From Xanthocytophaga agilis (GTDB lineage Bacteria > Bacteroidota > Bacteroidia > Cytophagales > 172606-1): 47,205 nt of DNA. The position numbers and the translations under genes were made by a program. This document shows, piece by piece, positions 7,134-16,213 of the stretch. The stretch is from contig NZ_JASJOU010000028.1 in the NCBI RefSeq assembly GCF_030068605.1, positions 1 to 47,205 of the forward strand. The letters run 5' to 3'. The notes beneath the pieces were generated by a model. It searched no databases. It saw only the letters and a list, made by a program, of their open reading frames with translations, and was not told where the DNA came from. Position 1 is the stretch's first letter, and each line of letters begins with the position of its first letter.

Positions 7134-7700
7134 TTATTTTTGTTTTGCTCTGAGATAATCGTGTAAAATAGAGCAAATATCATTTGCTAGTATCGGCTTG
7201 AGCAAATAGTCTTTGATAAGTGGAGTTGTGTTTGCTTTCTGAAGATCGAACTGATTAACAAAAGAGGTCAGCAGATAGATTCCCAGCTTTGATTTTACGT
7301 TATTATACCCGGGAATGGCAATGAGTAAATCTGTCAACTTTTTTATAAATTCCCACCCATCCATTTGCGGAAGCACCATATCCAGAAAGATCAAGTCAGG
7401 GAGTGTATCAAAATCCCCTTTCAAAAACAACGTTCTGATTTGAGCCAAAGCCGCAGATGCGGTAGAGAAACAAGATACTTTAACCTGAATCTGCTCAAAT
7501 GGCTGTTCCATTACATCTCTGTTGGATTGGCCTTCACTGTTTATCTTGTGTTCTGACTTAGGAAAACTACTATTCTCTTCTGAGTTCTGTTGGCTTGTTT
7601 TTATTGGATGAAACTGTTCGTTACACACCTTTTCTATTTGTTTTTCAAATATCATTCGATCAACCGGATCATCGTCGACAACATAGATTTTCACAAGCAT
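7134..7700 (-). CDS. Single-domain response regulator with an inserted loop
   Basis: 188 residues from ATG 7700. Receiver domain residues are present: acidic pocket D9-D10-D11 (YVVDDDPVDR), phosphoacceptor D107 (LIFLDMVLPQMDGWEF), T145/S146 and K168 (LLKPI). No output domain, so it probably acts by protein contact in a phosphorelay or on a kinase. Oddity: about 40 extra polar residues (roughly 30-72, rich in Ser/Gln/Glu) lie between the first helix and second strand, making it longer than the usual 120-140. No kinase gene is adjacent. Confidence 0.8.
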   Translation of the reverse strand: MLVKIYVVDDDPVDRMIFEKQIEKVCNEQFHPIKTSQQNSEENSSFPKSEHKINSEGQSNRDVMEQPFEQIQVKVSCFSTASAALAQIRTLFLKGDFDTLPDLIFLDMVLPQMDGWEFIKKLTDLLIAIPGYNNVKSKLGIYLLTSFVNQFDLQKANTTPLIKDYLLKPILANDICSILHDYLRAKQK

Positions 7701-8085
7701 ACCGGATTAGTTTTATCTTTAGTAAAGTATAAAGTAGATATCTCCTTTGAAATTACTTATGATCAGAAAATAACTAATTCGATAAATAGCTAAAAAAGTA
7801 TGCCTGTTCTTTACACTTTTTATAAAAAAAGGAAGAGAACATAGTTAGATTACAATGAATAGGGTTCAGTAGTATTTTGACAGATTTCAGATTATCCGGC
7901 ATCTTTAAAATTTCATATATTCTATCCTGCACTTACATATAACAGATAGTTGACTTTTATCAAAAAATAGAATTAATTGCATTCTATCCTTTACTGTTTT
8001 TTTTGCCTAGATCATTGATTATCAATTTAGTAGGCGTTTTTTTATTTTTCAGATCTGCGGATTCTCTTTAAACTTACGCCAGTAT
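7701..8085. other. AT-rich divergent intergenic region, no gene seen
   Basis: 385 bp between divergently transcribed genes. Strongly AT-rich with poly-T stretches. It must contain promoters for both sides, but I see no clear consensus, repeat or RNA. Confidence 0.5.
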
Positions 8086-8328
8086 ATGAAAACCATACAA
8101 GTAGGACAGAAAGTTATTTTAAGAAAAAATATCAATATCCATTCCATTGAGGTTACTGCTGAAAATGACACTCACAGCCATAGTAGAGAGAAAGAAGTAA
8201 TACTCAAGGAAATTGGAGAAATCCTTAGTGTCGTTGTGGATCAACACGGCCTTGAATGGGTAGTTGAAACCAATCGACTCTTACCATCTGATAACTATTA
8301 TCTCAATTCAATGGATACCAATAAATAG
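8086..8328 (+). CDS. Small hypothetical protein
   Basis: 80 residues from ATG 8086. It begins MKTIQVGQKVILRKNINIHS with a later EIGEILSVVVDQHGLEWVVE, a pattern of short beta strands that might be an SH3/KOW-like barrel. There is no signal or membrane segment. No family recognised; small size limits confidence. Confidence 0.5.
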   Translation: MKTIQVGQKVILRKNINIHSIEVTAENDTHSHSREKEVILKEIGEILSVVVDQHGLEWVVETNRLLPSDNYYLNSMDTNK

Positions 8329-8931
8329 AATAGATTACTCCCTGGTGAGTAGTAGGCTGTGATTGAAACCAGTTTTTTTGTGAAGAAAAAAACGTCTATA
8401 GTATACAAAGTGATATTCGTAACCAGAAAATTATAAGCAATCCTGCAAACCACCAGCCTTTCTTCTTAATCAGGTAAGGTGATTTCTCTAGCGGTTATTT
8501 TGCTTTTTCCCATACTGGTTTTGGAATTGACTGAAAAGAAAGTGTAGAGTCTTTCTCCCCCTTCTCTCATTCTTGTTGTAGCGTGCTTATTTCCATCTAG
8601 TTAGTTTACACCTGCCTTAAAAATAAAGCTATCATGAGCTTGCTCTTGACTAAGCGGATAATGCACTACTTATGCACGATATAATGCCTATTGCCCCCAC
8701 TCCCACTGTTACGAAATATACAACGGATGGGTGCATTTAGCCATTGGTCACAGTGGCGATAGACCCTACTTTTGTACTATACCATCTGTTCATTCAATCA
8801 TCTACCCGGATAGAAAGGTTTGTGAAAAATGTCATTGTCCGTTAAACAGATCACTGAGTAGCATCAGATAGTGCAGCTTATTCTTCCAGCAGCTTTTATT
8901 CGCATTATACCTATTGGTAAATTTTTATACT
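8329..8931. other. 600-bp intergenic region upstream of the protoglobin gene
   Basis: No gene, terminator with T-run, or repeat recognised apart from the putative promoter at 8744-8774. Confidence 0.5.
8744..8774 (+). promoter_or_regulatory. Putative Bacteroidota promoter of the protoglobin gene
   Basis: TTG at 8744-8746, 20-bp spacer, TACTTTTG at 8767-8774. This fits the Bacteroidota sigma-A pattern TTTG/TTG-N19-21-TAnnTTTG. It predicts a leader of about 150 nt before ATG 8932. Confidence 0.45.
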
Positions 8932-9516
8932 ATGCACACTCAAACCACACAAATCCCTGGCTATACCTATGGAGAAGTAGCCACCTCACCCGTATCTGAG
9001 GCTGATTTAGACTTGCTGAAGCAAACCGTACTTTTATCTGAAGAGGATGTACTCTATCTGCAAATGGCAGGAAGAGTACTCGAAGACCAGACAGAAAACA
9101 TACTGGATGTCTGGTATGGCTTTGTAGGCTCACATCCGTATCTGGCTCAGTATTTTGGAAAAAACGATCAGTTGAATGATGCCTATTTAGCCAGCGTACG
9201 TAAGCGCTTCGGGCAATGGATCATGGATACTTGTTTTCGTTCTTACGATCAGCAATGGATGAATTATCAGCATGAGATTGGCCTTCGTCACTTGGTTAAA
9301 AAGAACCAGACGGATGGAGTAGATGCTGTTCCGATTATACACTTCCGATACCTTGTCACTTTTATTGTGCCAATCACTGCAACCATAAAACCGTTTCTGG
9401 CTAGAAAAGGCAATAGTGTAGGCGAAGTTGAGAATATGTACAATGCCTGGTTTAAGGCTATTACACTGACGGTGGCACTCTGGTGTTATCCCTATGTGAA
9501 GGAGGGTACTTTTTAA
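8932..9516 (+). CDS. Protoglobin-domain protein
   Basis: 194 residues from ATG 8932; an in-frame TTG at 8914 is not needed. It matches the single-domain protoglobin/globin-coupled-sensor family: VLEDQTENILDVWYGFVG, then YQHEIGLRH with the expected proximal heme ligand H120, then a VPIIHFRYLVTFIVP segment and a C-terminal helix. No output domain is attached, so it is a heme protein that binds O2, CO or NO rather than a signalling fusion. It lies 88 bp ahead of an alpha/beta hydrolase on the same strand, which could be co-transcribed. Confidence 0.85.
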   Translation: MHTQTTQIPGYTYGEVATSPVSEADLDLLKQTVLLSEEDVLYLQMAGRVLEDQTENILDVWYGFVGSHPYLAQYFGKNDQLNDAYLASVRKRFGQWIMDTCFRSYDQQWMNYQHEIGLRHLVKKNQTDGVDAVPIIHFRYLVTFIVPITATIKPFLARKGNSVGEVENMYNAWFKAITLTVALWCYPYVKEGTF

Positions 9517-9604
9517 GTTCCATTTTTTGCTCCGCCTTACCAGATAAGATCTCCTGTAAAACATACATATAGTTCTTTATCACTCATTTAAACACAAACC
9601 TATT

Positions 9605-10429
9605 ATGACACCTACTCCATCTAAAACCGTAGTCTTTATTACCGGAGCTTTTGTCAGCCACAGTTGCTGGGACGAATGGCGTACCTATTTTGAAAGCAAA
9701 GGCTATTCAACCATTGCACCACCCTGGTTACACAAAGAGGGTACTGCGGCTGAATTACGGGCCAGACAACCCAATGATGTGGCGCTGGCAACTCTTCATT
9801 TGGAAGATCTGGTAAATCATTATGTAAACATTATCAAAGGACTACCTGAAAAACCGATTGTGATTGGTCATTCGTATGGCGGTATGCTTACACAGATCAT
9901 GGTGAATCGCGATCTGGCGGCTGCTGGGGTAGCCATTCATTCCGTCCCTCCACTAGGCGTATTTCCCTATGAATTCTCCTTTCTGAAAGCAGGCTGGAAG
10001 TCGTTGGGACTGTTTACGTCACTGGAAGAAACCTATCTGATGTCTTTTGAAGACTGGCAGTATGCTTTTGTGAATGGAATGTCATTTAATGACCAGATTG
10101 CTTCCTATGAAAAATATATCATACCGGAGTCGAAAACTGTAGCACGGGATGCATTAACCCCTGCAGCAAAAGTAGACTTTGCCAAACCACATGCGCCTTT
10201 GTTGTTTACAGCCGGCGATACAGATCATATTACGCCTGCCCATCTGAATCAACGCAACTTTAAAGCATACGAAGAAAACGGCTCTATTCTCGAGTACAAA
10301 CTCTTTACCAACCGGAATCACTATGTATTGGGACTGCCTACCTGGAAAGAGGATGCAGACTACATCTTACAATGGATAGATAAAGTACAACAGGCTGTGC
10401 CAGTGAGCAGTAATCAGGTCGAAGCCTGA
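9605..10429 (+). CDS. Alpha/beta hydrolase
   Basis: 274 residues from ATG 9605. N-terminal strand and oxyanion turn (VVFITGAFVSHSCWDEW), nucleophile S90 in GHSYGG, acid D205 or D207 in AGDTDH, and H239 in NRNHYVLG. No signal peptide, so cytoplasmic. It resembles the general esterase/lactonase-like hydrolases of soil bacteria; the substrate is unknown. It is the first of three hydrolase genes on this strand separated by repeat-rich gaps. The other two belong to different subfamilies, so this is not a tandem duplication. Confidence 0.85.
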   Translation: MTPTPSKTVVFITGAFVSHSCWDEWRTYFESKGYSTIAPPWLHKEGTAAELRARQPNDVALATLHLEDLVNHYVNIIKGLPEKPIVIGHSYGGMLTQIMVNRDLAAAGVAIHSVPPLGVFPYEFSFLKAGWKSLGLFTSLEETYLMSFEDWQYAFVNGMSFNDQIASYEKYIIPESKTVARDALTPAAKVDFAKPHAPLLFTAGDTDHITPAHLNQRNFKAYEENGSILEYKLFTNRNHYVLGLPTWKEDADYILQWIDKVQQAVPVSSNQVEA

Positions 10430-10503
10430 GCTAGTTGACAACGCCTCTATAGTCTCACTTACCCATTTTTCAATCTTAACTGGTTCAGTTACTTGGCCTT
10501 TGG

Positions 10504-10745
10504 CTTGTCCCATAGCTTTTCTAGAAATGAGTCCAGTAAATAAAGAAAAAGCACCCTTTTCTGTCCTCCTGTAAGGAACTCGTGGCAAGACCGGCGACCT
10601 ATGGATTCTGAATATATTTGTTTCTCTCAGAAAGTAAGCATAGCACTATTTGTCACAAGATTCTTTCAGAAGGACAGCGAAAGGGTGGTTCTTTCAGCAG
10701 GACAAAAGAGAAGAGGGCACAAAAAAGGTTTTAGGAAAAAATCCC
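10504..10745. repeat. Family-B intergenic repeat
   Basis: The outer left end (cttgtcccatagcttttctaga) starts near 10504. The core lies at 10562-10676 (115 bp) with TGTCCTCCTG at the left end and the matching inverted CAGAAGGACA at the right. Inside is gcaagaccggcgacc and, near the right end, actatttgtcacaag. An extra right-arm-like piece (ttctttcagcaggaca) follows at about 10690-10704. It sits between two hydrolase genes and is non-coding. Confidence 0.8.
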
Positions 10746-10791
10746 TCTAAAATTCTATTTATTTTTTTCTCACCTAAACTCACTTCAAACC

Positions 10792-11787
10792 ATGAATGCA
10801 GCAGTTTCACAAACTTCTGGTGTAGCGTACTATGCCGAAGATCCGCGTATCGACCAAGGTACTAAGGCCTTTTTACAGATTCTGAACAATTCAGGCGGCC
10901 CTGCTCTGGAGACGTTGTCTCCGGAAGCCGCCCGGCTAGTGCTGGTAAATGCACAAGCTTCCATACCCGTCGATGTATCAGGTATTGAAACCACAGAGAA
11001 AACCATTACCTATGATGGATATACCGTGAAGCTACACATTGTCCGTCCGGAAGGAGTAAAAGAGGTATTGCCTGTCTTTCTCTTCATACATGGAGGAGGT
11101 TGGGTATTGGGAGACTTTCCTACTCACCAGCGTTTAGTCAGAGATTTGGTAGTACATTCCGGTTATTGTGCTGTGTTTGTTAATTATACTCCATCTCCGG
11201 AAGCTCGCTATCCGCAAGCTCTCAATGAAATTTATGCAACTACCCAATGGGTTGCTGAACATGGTGCAGAAATCAATGTAGATGGAAAACGCCTGGCCAT
11301 AATTGGAAACAGTGCAGGCGGAGATCTGGCAGCAGCTACCTGTTTGATGGCTAAACATAAATCAGGTCCGAAAATTAGTTTACAGATACTACTATGGCCG
11401 GTTACCAACGCAGACTTCGAACTGGATTCATACAAACAATTTGGCGAGGATCGCTTTCTGACGACATCTGTTATGAAATGGATGTGGGATCAGTATGTGC
11501 CAGATCTTGAGAAACGGAAAGAAATCTACGCAGCCCCTTTGCAAGCATCTGTGGAACAGTTAAAAGGCTTGCCTCCTACACTGATCCAAGTAGCGGAGAA
11601 CGATATATTGCGTGATGAAGGAGAAGCCTATGGCTGCAAATTAGATAAAGCAGGGGTAACAGTAACTACCATACGCTACAATGGAATGATACATGACTTT
11701 GGCCTTCTGAACGGTCTGGCAACATTGCCCGCTACACGTTCACTATTTGTCCATGCCGCAGCTGAGCTAACCAAATACCTCGGATAG
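10792..11787 (+). CDS. Alpha/beta hydrolase, hormone-sensitive-lipase family
   Basis: 331 residues from ATG 10792. HSL-family signature: HGGGW at residues 100-104 forming the oxyanion hole, nucleophile S174 in GNSAGGDLAA, acid D271 in AENDILRDEG, and H301 in MIHDFGLL. The family hydrolyses short-chain acyl esters. No signal peptide, length normal. A hairpin of 11-bp stem follows the stop by four bases. Confidence 0.9.
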   Translation: MNAAVSQTSGVAYYAEDPRIDQGTKAFLQILNNSGGPALETLSPEAARLVLVNAQASIPVDVSGIETTEKTITYDGYTVKLHIVRPEGVKEVLPVFLFIHGGGWVLGDFPTHQRLVRDLVVHSGYCAVFVNYTPSPEARYPQALNEIYATTQWVAEHGAEINVDGKRLAIIGNSAGGDLAAATCLMAKHKSGPKISLQILLWPVTNADFELDSYKQFGEDRFLTTSVMKWMWDQYVPDLEKRKEIYAAPLQASVEQLKGLPPTLIQVAENDILRDEGEAYGCKLDKAGVTVTTIRYNGMIHDFGLLNGLATLPATRSLFVHAAAELTKYLG

Positions 11788-11791
11788 CATT

Positions 11792-11829
11792 CCAGGCAGG
11801 TAGGTGTATAAAGATGCTTACCTGCCTGG
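11792..11829 (+). terminator. Strong hairpin after the HSL-type hydrolase gene
   Basis: Perfect 11-bp stem ccaggcaggta/tacctgcctgg with a 16-nt loop, starting 4 bp after the stop. It lacks a T-run, so it may be an RNA 3'-end stabiliser rather than a classical terminator. Confidence 0.5.
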
Positions 11830-12003
11830 CTATAGAGAATGAGAAAAGCGTGATAGCATATGCTGATTCCTCATTTTGCATCGCTGATTTATAGCCAGAA
11901 TAGCTGATAGGGCTTTTACTCTCCTTCTTCCAGCACGCTTGTTGTCTGGCAGGTTATTCTATAGTCCATTCATAACTTAATGTTCCCTAAACACAATCAA
12001 ACC

Positions 12004-12804
12004 ATGCGACTTTTATTTATCATTCTTATGCTTACCAGCACTCTTCTAACTACATCCTGTGATGATGACAAAGACGAGGCAGATCCGAAACCAACCTTTG
12101 TGTTTGTACATGGCACCTTTGCCGGTCAATATGCCTGGCATCTGATTAAACCCAAACTTGAGGCGAAAGGCTACCAGGTAGTGACCTTTGATCTACCTGC
12201 TCATGGCGATGATCAGACACCTGTTAGCCAAGCCAACTTTGAACTGTATGTAAAGACAACAGTAGACAAAATCAATGCGATTCCAGGAAAGGTAGTACTA
12301 GTCGGCCACAGCGGTGGTGGAATGGTTATCACAGCAGCAGCAGAACGGATTCCTGCAAAGATTGAAAAGCTGGTGTATATGTGCGCCTTTTTGCCCAAAA
12401 GTGATCAGACTCTCTACGAACTGGCTATCTCTGATACGGCAAGCTTGCTCGGACGCAGCCTGCAACCCTCTCAGGATGGATTAACCGCCTCACTACCGGA
12501 AGATGTGCTGATCCAGGTGTTTGCGGTTGATGCGTCAGAAGAGATTCAGAAGGTAGTCGCGAAAACACGGCCAGAACCGTTGGCTATCTTTCAGGGTAAA
12601 GCAACATTAACGGCTGCTAATTTTGGTAAAATACCCAAGTACTACATTAAAACGCTTAAAGACGAAGGTATCACCCCAGCCACGCAACAGAAAATGATTG
12701 ATGCCAATGGCTCTGTTGTCAAGACCTATACTATGAACACAAGTCATAGCCCCTACTGGGCTCAGCCCGATGAATTGGTGACTATTCTACAGGAAATAAA
12801 CTAA
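12004..12804 (+). CDS. Alpha/beta hydrolase lipoprotein
   Basis: 266 residues from ATG 12004, chosen because it starts the lipoprotein signal MRLLFIILMLTSTLLTTSC; C19 would be lipidated. The acidic residues right after it (DDDKDEAD) recall the Bacteroidota surface-export signal. Catalytic parts: FVHGTFAGQYAW, nucleophile S103 in GHSGGGM, and a C-terminal TSHSPYW with the likely His. It resembles the small esterase/hydroxynitrile-lyase-like branch. It is predicted on the outer membrane, possibly the cell surface. The substrate is unknown. Confidence 0.85.
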   Translation: MRLLFIILMLTSTLLTTSCDDDKDEADPKPTFVFVHGTFAGQYAWHLIKPKLEAKGYQVVTFDLPAHGDDQTPVSQANFELYVKTTVDKINAIPGKVVLVGHSGGGMVITAAAERIPAKIEKLVYMCAFLPKSDQTLYELAISDTASLLGRSLQPSQDGLTASLPEDVLIQVFAVDASEEIQKVVAKTRPEPLAIFQGKATLTAANFGKIPKYYIKTLKDEGITPATQQKMIDANGSVVKTYTMNTSHSPYWAQPDELVTILQEIN

Positions 12805-12819
12805 AGTGAGGCTGGCCGC

Positions 12820-13231
12820 TTATCGTTTCCCAAACTTTTCCAGAAAGGAGTCCGGTAAATAAAGGAAAAGCACCCTTTTCTGTCCTCCTGAAAGGACCTC
12901 ATGACAAGACCGGCGGCCTTTGGATTCTGACTATATTTGTTTCTCTCAAAAAACAATCATGTCACCTAATTTGAAAGCAACGTCCGTTGCGTTGGGACAA
13001 ATAGAGCCAAGTTTAGGTTTGTGATAATACCCAAACAAGGTTTTACCCACCAACGCAGCGTCCGCTCAATGCTGTCAAGGTAAGGGAGTTTATTTCTTTT
13101 TTCCATATTTCTTTATTGTCCTTCTGAAAGAATCTTGTGACAAATAGAGTGGCGCTTGTATTATGAGCGAAAAAAATACTCTCCAAATTCAGTGGCCGCC
13201 GGTCTTGCCACGAGTTCCTTTCAGGAGGACA
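12820..13231. repeat. Composite family-B repeats
   Basis: A left half of family B (12881-12960, with accggcggcc and tatatttgtttctctc) follows the usual left flank. It is interrupted by a mosaic stretch containing the gcaac-gtcc-gttgc hairpin and gggacaaatagagcc. A complete 115-bp core follows at 13117-13231, bounded by TGTCCTTCTGAAAG and CTTTCAGGAGGACA. It abuts a family-A copy 44 bp further on. Confidence 0.75.
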
Positions 13232-13274
13232 AGAGGGGGTTGAGAGGGTAAAAAGAGAGTTTTCTCAAAAATAC

Positions 13275-13736
13275 ATCAGTCATCCCAAATTTTGAGGAAA
13301 AGAATATCACATTCCTTAAGAAAAAGAGAAACAAAGGAGTTACAAAGAGAGCCAAGATCACTTCAATCGTGGATGGTGGTGCAGGTGCGTTGGCCTTCCT
13401 TTTCCCGCGAGGTTGGCCTTTGGCCTTGCGGGCGGAAGGATCGGGAAAAGGTGCCCTTTTTTGCAGCTAGCACAAATCCTGGCCCAACAAATTCTCATTT
13501 GTTGTCCTTTTTTGGGCAAGCAAAAAATGAAGGGGCCACAAGTAGAGTAAAGAAAAGGATTAGAAACAAACACAGGAAGAGACAAGCAAAAAAGTAACAG
13601 GGTGATAAGAAGAGAAATGTTCTGAACAATAAACAAACGCAGAAAGAAACATTTCTCAAAAAGAAACCCAAGCCTACACCATTTTTAAAAGCATAGGCTT
13701 GGATTTTACTCATATCCTAAATTCATAATGACTCAT
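13275..13736 (+). repeat. Family-A intergenic repeat, copy 2
   Basis: Left end ATCAGTCATC at 13275, right end ATGACTCAT at about 13736. It contains acttcaatcg, ggtggtgcaggtgcg, cccgcgaggttggcc, the aacaaat/atttgtt hairpin, gcaagcaaaaaatgaag, and a complete terminal hairpin (13668-13702, ccaagccta/taggcttgg). The hairpin end lies 26-60 bp from the stop of the convergent histidine-kinase gene at 13762. Confidence 0.85.
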
Positions 13737-13761
13737 GTATATACCTATCTGTTTTGTACTT

Positions 13762-16032
13762 TCAGACAGCATCTGCATTCACCAATGAAAACCTGGTTTT
13801 ATCAATAGCATCATTCAATGTAGGGGTAGCCTTGAAGCTTATAAAAATACTTAATCCGTTATCGGAAGTCAGGGTTAGTTTTCCGTCAATGTCATCGGTT
13901 AATCCCCGGATGAGTTTAAGCCCTAATCCTTCATTGCTTCTTTTTGTCAAGAAGTCTGCAGGTAACCCTTTGCCATTGTCAGAAATTGTCAGAAGTATTT
14001 CATTATTTTCTGTCTGTTTGCATTCGACTGAAATACTATTATTCGATTCCTGTTTAGGAAAAGCATACTTAAATGCATTGGTAACAGCTTCGTTCACAAT
14101 CAGTCCAATTGGTACTGCCTGAGAAACATCCAGCTGGATAGATTCATAATTTTGATGAAAGTGGATAGGATAACCGTCACTAAAGCTTTCACGCAAGTGT
14201 TGAATTAGTTCTTTCAGGTATTCCTCCATATTGATAGAAGCTACATTGGTTGCCTGATACAGTTTTTTGTGAATCAAAGACATAGCATATACCCGATTCT
14301 GGCTTACCTGTATTGCCTGTAAGGCATCATTACTCAAACTATGGGATTGCGATTCGAGCAAACTTAATACTGTCTGAAGATTATTCTTAACCCGATGATG
14401 TACTTCTTTTAACAACCATTCCTTTTCAGTAAGAAGATGTTGCAATTGCTTGTTGGTTTTCTGCTTGATCCGGTATTGATTGTAAAGCAAGCCCATAATT
14501 ATACCCAATAACACAATGCCTGCCAGGGTAGTATTTCGTATTATTTCTGATTTTTGTATTTCGCTTTGCTGTACCTGAGTTTGCTTGGTTAATAGATTAA
14601 TAGACTGTGCTTTTAGCTTAATGTCCTGATCTTTTTTCTCAGTTTCATACTGCACCTGCAACTGGGCAATCTGCTGGCTTTTGGCCTCATTGAAAATCGA
14701 GTCATTCAGACGTTTATGGAGCTGATAGTGAGCAATAGCTGAAAGGTAATTCCCCTGAGCAGAATCAACTTCAAACCACGACAACTGATTCACTGAAAGA
14801 TCTGCTAACGAACCAGATTTTTCAGCAAGCTTTTTTTCCAGTTGCAGATATTTCTGAGCCAGTTTATACTGTTTGGTAGCAATAGTAAAGGGTATGACTG
14901 CGGTATATATAATGCTATAATCCCCTGGGCTTAAGTCTGGTTTCTCAGCCAGTTCCAGCAACTCATTACAATAGGTTTGCCCCTGTGTATATTGCTTTAA
15001 CAATTCGTATACAGTTACAAAGCTGGCTTTATTGATTATCATACTACTTATATCAGGAGGAGGATATCTCTTTGTAATGTCTTTCAGAAATACCAGTGCT
15101 TCAGAATACTTATGCGATTTGAGTAAAGAATGGCTGATATTTTGAGCCAAACTATTTATCGTATTGAGATCCTTATTCTTTTCAGCAACAGTCAACGCTT
15201 TCTTGAAGTAGAGGTATGCCTGTTCGTAGTCTTTTAAATAATAATAGGTAATACCCAAATGATTATAGATTGTGCTCATCTGTGCAGTTTCATCATGTAG
15301 ACGTTCCCCTGTTTTCATAGCAAGCAAACCATATCTTATTGCCTCTTTATACTCTCCTGATATGGAGTAGACAGCACTTAAAATATCGTAGATACTTTGT
15401 AGGCGGGAATAATTAATAGATTGATATACAGCCAAAGCTTCTTTTAGCTTTTTAATAGAACGGGTATAATCTCCATCTATGGAATACAGGTCCCCTATTT
15501 CTTTTAAGCAATGAGCAATCTGTACTTTACTGCCTGCCTGCTTAAAAGCCAACAGGGCTTTTTCAGCGATATCGATTCTTTGAAATAATATCTCTTTGGA
15601 AGCAAAGGCCGAATAAAAATTCCTTTGCTCCATATAAGCTTCCCCCAGTCCATAGGTATATTTGATTCTGGCAAACATATCAATTGCTTTACCAATCATT
15701 ACTTTACCCCTCTCGTTATCTCTTTTTTCCCGATAGGCCATTGAATATAGCAAGTAAGAATAGGAAATTCCTTTTTGAAATGAGAGCTTGTTGCTCAGCT
15801 GCTCAGCTTCTTGAATAAGACTCAATGCACTATCCAGATCTGTTTTGTGCTCTCCAGGCTTTTCAATATAAAACCGTCCTGCTTTTTGCAATAAATAGAC
15901 ACGATTTGTATCCTGTTTGGCAACCTTCAATAAGCCCAGTGCATCAGTAGCTTCCTTTACTGTTATATCCTGTGCATGACAATAACAGTTACCAATACAC
16001 AACAGTAAAATAACTATGGAAAGATTCTTCAT
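13762..16032 (-). CDS. TPR-containing sensor histidine kinase (HisKA_2 type)
   Basis: 756 residues from ATG 16032, chosen because MKNLSIVILLLCIGNCYCHA is a signal peptide. A long periplasmic array of TPR helices follows (about residues 40-430). Then come a coiled coil with KKDQDIKLKAQSINLLTKQ, a membrane helix (TTLAGIVLLGIIMGLLYNQY, about 500-520), the H-box EVHHRVKNNLQTV (about H545), the N-box NEAVTNAFKYAF and the G-box SDNGKGLP. HHRVKNN marks the HisKA_2 subgroup, common in Bacteroidota. No partner regulator is adjacent on this strand. The response regulator at 20301 is the nearest candidate. Confidence 0.9.
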   Translation of the reverse strand: MKNLSIVILLLCIGNCYCHAQDITVKEATDALGLLKVAKQDTNRVYLLQKAGRFYIEKPGEHKTDLDSALSLIQEAEQLSNKLSFQKGISYSYLLYSMAYREKRDNERGKVMIGKAIDMFARIKYTYGLGEAYMEQRNFYSAFASKEILFQRIDIAEKALLAFKQAGSKVQIAHCLKEIGDLYSIDGDYTRSIKKLKEALAVYQSINYSRLQSIYDILSAVYSISGEYKEAIRYGLLAMKTGERLHDETAQMSTIYNHLGITYYYLKDYEQAYLYFKKALTVAEKNKDLNTINSLAQNISHSLLKSHKYSEALVFLKDITKRYPPPDISSMIINKASFVTVYELLKQYTQGQTYCNELLELAEKPDLSPGDYSIIYTAVIPFTIATKQYKLAQKYLQLEKKLAEKSGSLADLSVNQLSWFEVDSAQGNYLSAIAHYQLHKRLNDSIFNEAKSQQIAQLQVQYETEKKDQDIKLKAQSINLLTKQTQVQQSEIQKSEIIRNTTLAGIVLLGIIMGLLYNQYRIKQKTNKQLQHLLTEKEWLLKEVHHRVKNNLQTVLSLLESQSHSLSNDALQAIQVSQNRVYAMSLIHKKLYQATNVASINMEEYLKELIQHLRESFSDGYPIHFHQNYESIQLDVSQAVPIGLIVNEAVTNAFKYAFPKQESNNSISVECKQTENNEILLTISDNGKGLPADFLTKRSNEGLGLKLIRGLTDDIDGKLTLTSDNGLSIFISFKATPTLNDAIDKTRFSLVNADAV

Positions 16033-16134
16033 TGGATAAAGTGCTTTAGACAATGTAAAACAACCAGCTAAGATAGAAGACTAAAAAAAGAAGTATAAAA
16101 CTATTCGCTCTAAGTTGTTACTCAGATAAGAGAC

Positions 16135-16162
16135 AGAGTTCATGTAATAATGTATGAACTCT
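16135..16162. terminator. Hairpin between AraC regulator and kinase genes
   Basis: 9-bp stem agagttcat/atgaactct with a 10-nt loop, in the 180-bp gap between two minus-strand genes. No adjacent T-run on the minus strand, so termination of the AraC transcript is only possible. Confidence 0.4.
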
Positions 16163-16213
16163 ATTTTAGAGTTTTTGTCAGTAATATAGCCTATTTTCAT
16201 GTAGACTTGTGTG

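Noticed and set aside
6848-7183. Minus-strand open frame of 111 codons
   Set aside because: It overlaps the conserved C terminus of the response regulator in another frame and has an unusual Cys/Leu/Tyr composition.
9605-12804. Tandem duplication of alpha/beta hydrolases
   Set aside because: The three proteins have different oxyanion motifs, lengths and locations (one lipoprotein), so they are not recent duplicates.
13292-13713. Frames on both strands in family-A copy 2
   Set aside because: They are shadows of repeat DNA; sister copies break them.
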